A stretch of 64,000 bases of DNA from Sphingomonas colocasiae (GTDB taxonomy: Bacteria > Pseudomonadota > Alphaproteobacteria > Sphingomonadales > Sphingomonadaceae). Numbering within the stretch: the first letter of the stretch is position 1; each line of letters begins with the position of its first letter. Below, piece after piece: positions 58,416-64,000 of the stretch. The notes under the pieces are model-generated. The model did no database searches and had not been told where the DNA came from. It worked only from the letters and a program-made list of their open reading frames with translations. The position numbers and the translations under genes are program-made. The DNA is taken from assembly GCF_019880585.1 (NCBI RefSeq), contig NZ_JAINVV010000003.1, positions 186,001-250,000 of the forward strand, in the 5' to 3' direction.

Positions 58416-61255
58416 GGAAGTGTTTCCTGCAATTCGGGCCGGCCCTGGTTCGCGGTATCGCCGGTTTCCGCGTCGAGCAGCTGCGCCGCCCGGTCATAAT
58501 CGAGTGCATCGAGCGCAGCCTTGAGCGGATGGAGGCGGATCGCTTCGGCCGCCATGCCGCTCGCCTCGGCAAATCGATCGAAGCCGCCCCGCGCCCCCAG
58601 GCTGCGCCGCTTCACCATTCCGCGCAGATCGGCCAGCGCCGATTCCACGGCGGCCGGGTCGATCGCGACCGTCGCCTGGGGGGCGGCGATCGTCCCCCCG
58701 GACGACAGGCCGATGGCGGCGGCGATCGCCGGCGAAAGATGTTCATCCAGCCGCGCCAGCAGGGATTCGATCCCTTCGAGCGAGCCGTTGGCCATGGCGG
58801 TTTCGATCTCGGCCGCCACCTGCGCGACGGCGACGAGTTCGAGCGAACCGGCGGTGCCCTTCAGCGTATGCGAGAGCCGCCTGGCATCGACCAGCGCACC
58901 GCTCGCGACCTGCGCGCGCAGATCGGCAACCGTGGACGCGAAGCCGTCACCGAAACCGACGATCAGCTTGCGCAACAGCGCGCGCTTGCCGTTGACGCGC
59001 CGGAGCGCGGCATCGATATCGAAGGGCGGCAATGTATCGGGCAACTCCGTGGCCGGCTCCGTCGCGACTATCGCCGGCTGCGCTTCGCCCGAAAGCGTGG
59101 CGCCCGGCTTCAACCAGCGATCGAGCGTCCGCACCAGCATGGCCGGATCGACGGGTTTGGCGATATGGTCGTTCATGCCGGCATCGAAACAGCGCTGCCG
59201 TTCAGCCTCATAGGCATGCGCCGTCATCGCGATGATCGGCAGGCGTTCGGCGCTCCAGCGGCGACGGATCTCCACGGTCGCCTCCAGCCCGTCCATTTCC
59301 GGCATCTGAACATCCATCAGCACGGCGGCGTAGTGGCCGGCGGCTTCCTCGACGCGTTCGCAGGCGATCCTGCCATTCTCCGCGACATCGACGACCAGCC
59401 CCGCATCGCTCAGCAATTCGACCGCGATCTCGCGGTTGATGTCGTTGTCCTCCGCCAGCAGCACGCGCAGGCCGCGCAAGGCCGGTGAGACCATCGGCAC
59501 CGTGTCCGAGGATTCGACGGATTCGATGGGCTTCGCATCCTCAGCGGCGAACAGGCCGGTGATGGTTTCGAGAAGCGTTGTCGGTTCGACCGGCTTGGCA
59601 AGGAAGGCAGCGATGTCCGCACGTTCGACTTCGGCGCGGAATTCATCATTGCCATAGGCCGTGACCATCAGGACGACGGGCAGGCTGGTGAGGCGCTCGC
59701 TGTCACGCATCGCCTTCACGGTTTCCATGCCGTCGAGCCCGGGCATCTTCCAGTCGAGCAGGACGAGATCATAGGGTTCGCCCGCGGCCGTCGCGGTCTC
59801 GATCGCACCGAGCGCCTCGGCCCCCGATGCGACGAGATCGACCGGCATCGACCAGGATGCGAAAATCTCCTCCAGGATCTGGCGCGACGCCGGATTGTCG
59901 TCGGCGATCAGGACACGCAACGCCGCGATGGTCTGCGTGGGCAACATCGCCGGCACGGCCAACGCATCGCCCGCCACCATCTCCACGGTGAAGCTGAAGA
60001 CACTGCCTTCGCCCAGCCGGCTTTCGACGGCGATGCTGCCGCCCATCAGTTCGACGATCTGCTTGCTGATCGCGAGCCCCAGGCCGGTGCCGCCGAACCG
60101 GCGCGTCGTCGAACTGTCCGCCTGGGTGAAGGAATTGAAGAGCGACGCCTGTTGTTCGGGCGTCATGCCGATGCCGGTATCGCGGACCGACACCTCCAGC
60201 GTCACCGCATTGCCGGCCTGCGCCGAGGCGCCGATCGAGACGGTGACGGTGCCGTTCTCGCTGAACTTGATGGCATTGCTCACCAGGTTCAGGATCACCT
60301 GGTTGAAGCGCAGCTCGTCGCCGATCAGGCTCGCGGGCACCGCCGTGTCGATGATCGAACGAACCGCGACCCCCCTCGCGCCGGCATCGGCATCGACGAG
60401 GTGGAGCTGGTTTTCGAGCGACGTCCGAATATCGAACTGGCGCGATTCGAGCTCCAGCTTGCCCGCCTCGTTCTTCGAGAAATCCAGTATGTCGTTGATC
60501 AGCCGCAGCAGCGAGGCCCCCGCCCCATTGATCTTCGAGACATAATCCTGCTGGCGCGGCGTCAATTCGGTGCGCAATGCGAGATGGCAGAAGCCCAGAA
60601 TGGCGTTCATCGGCGTGCGGATCTCGTGGCTCATATTGGCCAGGAACATGCTCTTGGCGCGATTGGCGGCCTCGGCATCATGGGTCCGTTCTTCCAGCGC
60701 GACATTCTTCGCCATGATCTCGTCGCGCATCGTGCTGATGCGATCGAAGCTTTCGACCAGCATGTCGCTGAGCCAGACCAGCACCGCCGTCTGGAACGCG
60801 ACGATTCCGGCATGGAAGCCCACGCGCAGCACGTCGTTGCCATTGGGGAAGACCGCCGAAGGCAGCAACAGATCAAGCACGAGGTGGTGGATCGCCACCG
60901 CTGTCGCCGCGACCAGGATGACGCGCCGGTCGCACCAGGCGATCGTCAGCGCCAGCATGGCGAAGAAGTACATATGCATGTCCATCTGCCACGGGTTGTT
61001 CGACAGCAGATAAACGAAGAGCGCCGGCTCCCCCATCAGCGCGATCGCGGACAGATAGCGGTTCGCGGGCGCGATGCCGCCGCGCCACCATGCGAAATGA
61101 TAGGCGCCGGCCAGCAGGATGCCCGCCAGCGCCGCGCCGAGCACCGATCGGTCGACGATCGCCGCAGTGATCGCCAGCACCGGCACATGCAGCCAGAGCA
61201 GGGGGACCAGGAAACGCGCGAAGCGCGTGCGAAGCTTGTCGAGTTCTGACATCAT
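58412..61255 (-). CDS. membrane hybrid histidine kinase with two receivers and HPt
   Basis: About 947 residues. The N-terminus has about six membrane helices without a recognised sensor fold (residues 15-165). Next come a HisKA domain with [15 protein letters not shown] (about 207), an ATPase domain with the NAIKF, DTGIGM and GGTGLGL boxes, a first receiver ([15 protein letters not shown]; about 450-570), a second receiver ([19 protein letters not shown]; about 597-715) and an HPt domain ([10 protein letters not shown], about 794). It is a full phosphorelay in one protein. Two adjacent ATGs overlap the stop of the preceding small gene, and the diguanylate cyclase gene overlaps its end. Confidence 0.93.
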   Translation of the reverse strand: MMSELDKLRTRFARFLVPLLWLHVPVLAITAAIVDRSVLGAALAGILLAGAYHFAWWRGGIAPANRYLSAIALMGEPALFVYLLSNNPWQMDMHMYFFAMLALTIAWCDRRVILVAATAVAIHHLVLDLLLPSAVFPNGNDVLRVGFHAGIVAFQTAVLVWLSDMLVESFDRISTMRDEIMAKNVALEERTHDAEAANRAKSMFLANMSHEIRTPMNAILGFCHLALRTELTPRQQDYVSKINGAGASLLRLINDILDFSKNEAGKLELESRQFDIRTSLENQLHLVDADAGARGVAVRSIIDTAVPASLIGDELRFNQVILNLVSNAIKFSENGTVTVSIGASAQAGNAVTLEVSVRDTGIGMTPEQQASLFNSFTQADSSTTRRFGGTGLGLAISKQIVELMGGSIAVESRLGEGSVFSFTVEMVAGDALAVPAMLPTQTIAALRVLIADDNPASRQILEEIFASWSMPVDLVASGAEALGAIETATAAGEPYDLVLLDWKMPGLDGMETVKAMRDSERLTSLPVVLMVTAYGNDEFRAEVERADIAAFLAKPVEPTTLLETITGLFAAEDAKPIESVESSDTVPMVSPALRGLRVLLAEDNDINREIAVELLSDAGLVVDVAENGRIACERVEEAAGHYAAVLMDVQMPEMDGLEATVEIRRRWSAERLPIIAMTAHAYEAERQRCFDAGMNDHIAKPVDPAMLVRTLDRWLKPGATLSGEAQPAIVATEPATELPDTLPPFDIDAALRRVNGKRALLRKLIVGFGDGFASTVADLRAQVASGALVDARRLSHTLKGTAGSLELVAVAQVAAEIETAMANGSLEGIESLLARLDEHLSPAIAAAIGLSSGGTIAAPQATVAIDPAAVESALADLRGMVKRRSLGARGGFDRFAEASGMAAEAIRLHPLKAALDALDYDRAAQLLDAETGDTANQGRPELQETLP

Positions 61256-61668
61256 CCCCCCTGTGCCGGCGTCGAGGCCGGCCTGAAACCAACGCAGCCC
61301 CGAAGCCGCATCGGATCGATCACCGCCCAGGCACCAGCGCGATAGGCCGCATCGATGAAGCCCGGATCATCGGAATGCACGATCACCATGGCATCGGGCC
61401 CGCCGGCATCGACGATTCCGCCATCGGCGCGGCGGATCAGCGCCAGCGTTTCGGGCAAATCGTACCAGGGCGGCGCGACGACGACATATTGGCCATCCCG
61501 CCCTGTCGGCGCGAGCGTCGCGGCGACCAGACCGATCAGGCCGACCAAAAGCAATGCGGCGGCCGGCACGAGGTCGCGCCATTTGAAGCCGCCCGCAGCC
61601 GGGGCGGCGGCCTTGACGATCCGATCCCGCCGCCGGGCCTTCATCAGAAACATCGCCTTGCCGTTCAT
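61252..61668 (-). CDS. small single-span protein coupled to hybrid kinase
   Basis: 138 residues. A basic N-terminus ([14 protein letters not shown]) precedes one membrane helix (about 36-56, [21 protein letters not shown]), leaving a periplasmic domain of about 80 residues with [17 protein letters not shown] and [16 protein letters not shown]. No known family. Its stop codon is interleaved with the kinase start codons (ATGATG), so the two proteins are made together; a periplasmic accessory or ligand-sensing role for the kinase is an inference. ATG at 61668 with AGGGG upstream. Confidence 0.75.
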   Translation of the reverse strand: MNGKAMFLMKARRRDRIVKAAAPAAGGFKWRDLVPAAALLLVGLIGLVAATLAPTGRDGQYVVVAPPWYDLPETLALIRRADGGIVDAGGPDAMVIVHSDDPGFIDAAYRAGAWAVIDPMRLRGCVGFRPASTPAQGG

Positions 61669-61793
61669 AACCCCTGCAAAACTATGCAGCCGGGCTTGCG
61701 ATAGGGTTAATAGCGGATATGCAAAGCTGCGGAAAAGCAACCAAAATGGGTGCTATTTCGGATTCGCAATGAACGATCCCGCCACCGACCGCC

Positions 61794-62111
61794 TCAGCGC
61801 ATCATCACCCGAACCTGGTTCGAAACCACGATCGCGGAACCCCCGCTCCCTTCAGCGCAAAGCGCTACCCCGGTACCGTCTTGCAAGGCCGGCGGACGCC
61901 CGCCGATGCGCACGCGCGTCGCCGACGCCAGCCATTCGATCCGGATGCATGGCCGCTCGATATCGGCGCACCCGGAAACCGGAAAATCATCCCCGATCGT
62001 CGCGATCGGTGCGCCGCCGGCCAATACGCGCACGGTCCCGCCGATGATCGACGCCCGTCCGCCATGCGGGCACATCAGGATCGCACCGGCGGTGATTGCA
62101 GGGCTGGTCAT
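61794..62111 (-). CDS. PAAR-like spike-tip protein
   Basis: 105 residues with the PAAR-type organisation: AGAILMCPHGG near the N-terminus (candidate Cys and His metal ligands), repeating short beta-strands rich in glycine, and a final ALCAEG/VSNQVRVMM segment. PAAR-like proteins form the sharp tip on the spike of contractile tails and type VI secretion. Its ATG shares a base with the stop of the baseplate V-like gene (TGATG). There are no sheath, tube or baseplate genes in the window. Confidence 0.72.
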   Translation of the reverse strand: MTSPAITAGAILMCPHGGRASIIGGTVRVLAGGAPIATIGDDFPVSGCADIERPCIRIEWLASATRVRIGGRPPALQDGTGVALCAEGSGGSAIVVSNQVRVMMR

Positions 62112-62620
62112 CAGATCACTTCCAGCGCGCCATTATTGACCGACACGACGGGGCCGACCAGCGTGATCGACGCGCCCTTGCCGTTCTGGATATGAATGCC
62201 GGTCTCGTTGACGATCAGCGAAGCGCCGCCGCTTCGCAATGCGATGCCACCCGCCGGACCCGGCGCATCGCCGATCAGGAAGGTTGCGCCTTGCGGCGTG
62301 ACGACGGCGAGGCTGAAATCCGCGGACGAGATGCCTGTCGCCGGCATATCGGCGGGGCTGCTCCAGAATCCCCCAACCCAGATCGGATAATCGGGATCGC
62401 CGCGCTCGAACTCGACCCAGACCGATGCGCCCACGGGCGGAAGCGCGATCATGCCGGCATGCGGCCCGGCGACCGGCGCGCATGGCATCGCCCAACCCAG
62501 TATCTCTGCGCCGCCGATATCCGGCACCTGAACCCGGACACGGCCCAATGCCAGCGGATCCGCCACATCGACCGCCACGCCCCTGAACTTGCCGAAATGC
62601 CGCTTGGTCTGGTCGTTCAT
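62111..62620 (-). CDS. phage baseplate assembly protein V-like spike protein
   Basis: 169 residues. The N-terminal two-thirds is the gpV/gp5 OB-fold domain: FRGVAVDVADPLALGRVRVQVPD, LGWAMPCAPVAGP, ALPPVGASVWVEFERGDPDYPIWVGGFW. The C-terminal part has short beta repeats (SLIVNETGIHIQNGKGASITL) that would form the triple-helical spike. This is the VgrG/Afp8-like class seen in extracellular contractile injection systems, but it is encoded alone with a PAAR partner. GGAG precedes the ATG. It is divergent from the metallo-beta-lactamase-fold gene. Confidence 0.82.
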   Translation of the reverse strand: MNDQTKRHFGKFRGVAVDVADPLALGRVRVQVPDIGGAEILGWAMPCAPVAGPHAGMIALPPVGASVWVEFERGDPDYPIWVGGFWSSPADMPATGISSADFSLAVVTPQGATFLIGDAPGPAGGIALRSGGASLIVNETGIHIQNGKGASITLVGPVVSVNNGALEVI

Positions 62621-62689
62621 CCTGGCTCTCCCTGTCGTCGCGGGATCGCCATGGTTGACGCAAACGCCTTCACCCGCAACGCTGATGCG

Positions 62690-63637
62690 ATGAACGATCC
62701 CCGATCCCCCATGAACCGGCGCGCTCTGCTCGCCCTTGGCGCGGCGGGCGTGGCCTGCCTGACGGCGACAAGCGCTTCTGCCGCCGACAAGCGGCGATCC
62801 CGGCTGATCCTGCTCGGCACCGCGGGCGGCCCCACACCCAAACCCAATCGCGCGGCCCCCGCGACCGCGATCACCGTCGGGGACGCGACCTATATCGTCG
62901 ATTGCGGCAACGGCGTCGCCCGCCAGCTCATCCTCGCCGGGCTCAGCCTCGACAGCCTCAGATCATTGTTCATCACCCATCATCATTCGGACCATAATGC
63001 CGATTACGGCAATCTGCTGATGCTCGCCTGGTCGACCACACTGGCGAGGCCGGTCGATGCCTATGGCCCGCCGCCGCTCAAGCGGATGACGCGGCAATTC
63101 CTGGCGCTCAACGACTATGATATCCGCACGCGCATGGCGGATGAGGGCCGTCCGGCGCTGAGGAAGCTGATCGTCCCGCACGAGATCCGCGCCGACGGGC
63201 TGGTGATGCAGGACGCCAATATACGCGTCACCGCCGCACTGGTGCCGCATCCCCCGGTCGCACCCGCATTCGCCTATCGCTTCGACTGCCCCGATCGATC
63301 GATCGTGATCTCGGGCGATACCGCCCCCTCGACCAATCTGGTCGCGCTCGCCCGTGGCGCCGACATACTCGTCCATGAAGTGATGCACCTGCCCTCGCTC
63401 GAAGCGATGGCCGCGGGCGAACGCAATGCGAAGACGCTGCTGGCGCATCTGCTCGCCAGCCACACCTCCACCGAACAGGTCGGCCGCATCGCCACCGAGG
63501 CCGGCGTGAAAACGCTGGTGCTCTCGCATTTCGTGCCCGGCGGCTATCCGCAGGTCGCCGAACAGGTCTGGTACGATGCGGTCCGTCCCTATTTTTCCGG
63601 CAATCTTGTCGTCGGGCGCGACCTGATGGAACTTTGA
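62690..63637 (+). CDS. TAT-exported metallo-beta-lactamase-fold hydrolase
   Basis: About 315 residues. A twin-arginine-like leader (MNRRALLALGAAGVACL to ASAADK) precedes an MBL-fold domain with THHHSDHNADYG (HxHxDH), a distant PHPP histidine, VISGDTAP (metal aspartate) and VLSHFVP. The layout is that of the RNase Z/arylsulfatase-like subgroup. Export points to a phosphodiesterase- or sulfatase-like activity rather than RNA processing. Starts at 62651, 62690 and 62711 are all in frame and none has a strong ribosome site. The 3' end overlaps the convergent methyltransferase gene by 49 bases. Confidence 0.8.
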   Translation: MNDPRSPMNRRALLALGAAGVACLTATSASAADKRRSRLILLGTAGGPTPKPNRAAPATAITVGDATYIVDCGNGVARQLILAGLSLDSLRSLFITHHHSDHNADYGNLLMLAWSTTLARPVDAYGPPPLKRMTRQFLALNDYDIRTRMADEGRPALRKLIVPHEIRADGLVMQDANIRVTAALVPHPPVAPAFAYRFDCPDRSIVISGDTAPSTNLVALARGADILVHEVMHLPSLEAMAAGERNAKTLLAHLLASHTSTEQVGRIATEAGVKTLVLSHFVPGGYPQVAEQVWYDAVRPYFSGNLVVGRDLMEL

Positions 63638-64000
63638 GATCGGGGTTTGCCTGCCCGTGTCGCGATGAAGGTCGGCAGATAGGTGTCGATCAGGAATCGC
63701 GGATTGGGCTGCATGTCCTCGATAAAGCCATCGATGACGAAACCCGCCGCGATCTGCCCACCGATCTGATCGGCCAGGCCATGCCCGAAAACCAGCGCAT
63801 CGCCGCGCGCCAGCTCCGCGGCAAGCACCTCCTCGTCCAGATCGCGCGAGTCCGCATAGGGGATCGGGAAACGCGGCCGGATAAAACCTGCTTCGGCATG
63901 GCGCGGGTCACGATCGCCCACGAACACGACGGGATTGTAGAAGCTCGACAGCAATCGGCCCCCCTCCGCCAAAACCCGGAAACATTCGCGCCAGACCGGC
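63589..64000 (-). CDS. class I SAM-dependent methyltransferase, C-terminal part
   Basis: The frame is open through the right edge of the window, so the N-terminus is missing. The visible 136 residues include VWRECFRVLAEGGRLLSSFYNP, the strand-4/helix region after the SAM site in methyltransferases, and LVFGHGLADQIGGQI, which recalls a subgroup common in alphaproteobacteria. The substrate is unknown. The last 49 bases overlap the convergent MBL-fold gene; the terminal residues (SQSSIRSRPTTRLPEK) look like read-through of that gene's antisense strand, so the protein may be less conserved there. Confidence 0.75.
   Translation of the reverse strand, partial: PVWRECFRVLAEGGRLLSSFYNPVVFVGDRDPRHAEAGFIRPRFPIPYADSRDLDEEVLAAELARGDALVFGHGLADQIGGQIAAGFVIDGFIEDMQPNPRFLIDTYLPTFIATRAGKPRSQSSIRSRPTTRLPEK

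Noticed and set aside
62096-62689. N-terminal extension of the MBL-fold protein by almost 200 residues
   Set aside because: It is antisense to the baseplate V-like gene, lacks protein-like composition, and would bury the TAT leader inside the protein.

Overview
The window is GC-rich chromosomal DNA of an alphaproteobacterium, most likely a sphingomonad (Sphingomonadaceae). Pointers are the protein style throughout, the TonB receptor with FecI/FecR, and the many secreted amidohydrolases, S12 serine hydrolases and peptidases. It is a densely coded set of metabolic, envelope and regulatory operons. No rRNA, tRNA, CRISPR array, integrase or transposase was seen. Repeats are small palindromic intergenic elements, several of them in families with two or three members here.

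Layout. 1-7.4 kb: the tail of a D-amino-acid oxidase-type flavoprotein, a SLC13-type anion transporter, an Old Yellow Enzyme, a DUF5009-like membrane acyltransferase and an ABC-F ATPase. 7.5-11.7 kb: a secreted N-acyl-D-amino-acid deacylase divergent from an S12 serine hydrolase, then a pentapeptide-repeat protein. 11.7-20.2 kb: an ABC exporter, a spermidine synthase-like protein, a secreted M28 peptidase, a secreted amidohydrolase fused to a CIA30-like domain, and a DacB-type D-Ala-D-Ala carboxypeptidase. 20.3-25.5 kb: an overlapping operon of an AmpG-like muropeptide permease, an AmiE-like hydrolase and a GNAT, then another S12 hydrolase. 25.5-28.3 kb: a three-gene cassette (StlD/DarB-like ketosynthase, haem-oxygenase-like diiron protein, unknown protein) that looks biosynthetic. 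28.3-32.5 kb: a CnrY/CnrX/CnrH-like metal-sensing ECF sigma module followed by copA-copB. 32.5-40.2 kb: MetY, a DUF899/SRPBCC pair, an orphan BchE-like radical-SAM protein, a large S9 peptidase and a carboxymuconolactone decarboxylase-family protein.

40.4-46 kb: a small membrane protein and a FecI-FecR-TonB receptor-PepSY iron-uptake operon. 46-48.6 kb: an exported M55 D-aminopeptidase divergent from an S12 hydrolase. 48.8-50.5 kb: a MerC-like protein and a DmeR/DmeF Co/Ni efflux pair with a clear operator. 50.5-53 kb: modABC plus a small membrane protein. 53.1-57.4 kb: a secreted esterase and a second S12/N-acyl-D-amino-acid deacylase pair. 57.4-61.7 kb: a coupled operon of a small membrane protein, a hybrid histidine kinase and a PleD-like diguanylate cyclase. 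61.8-64 kb: an orphan phage-baseplate-V/PAAR spike pair, a TAT-exported metallo-beta-lactamase-fold protein and the end of a methyltransferase.

Two themes stand out. First, many genes act on D-amino acids, D-peptides or peptidoglycan fragments: an oxidase tail, two deacylases, an M55 peptidase, five S12 hydrolases, DacB and AmpG. They form repeated neighbour pairs and suggest scavenging of cell-wall or D-amino-acid material. Second, metal handling is concentrated at 28-32 kb (copper), 40-46 kb (iron), 49-50.5 kb (Co/Ni) and 50.9-53 kb (molybdate).
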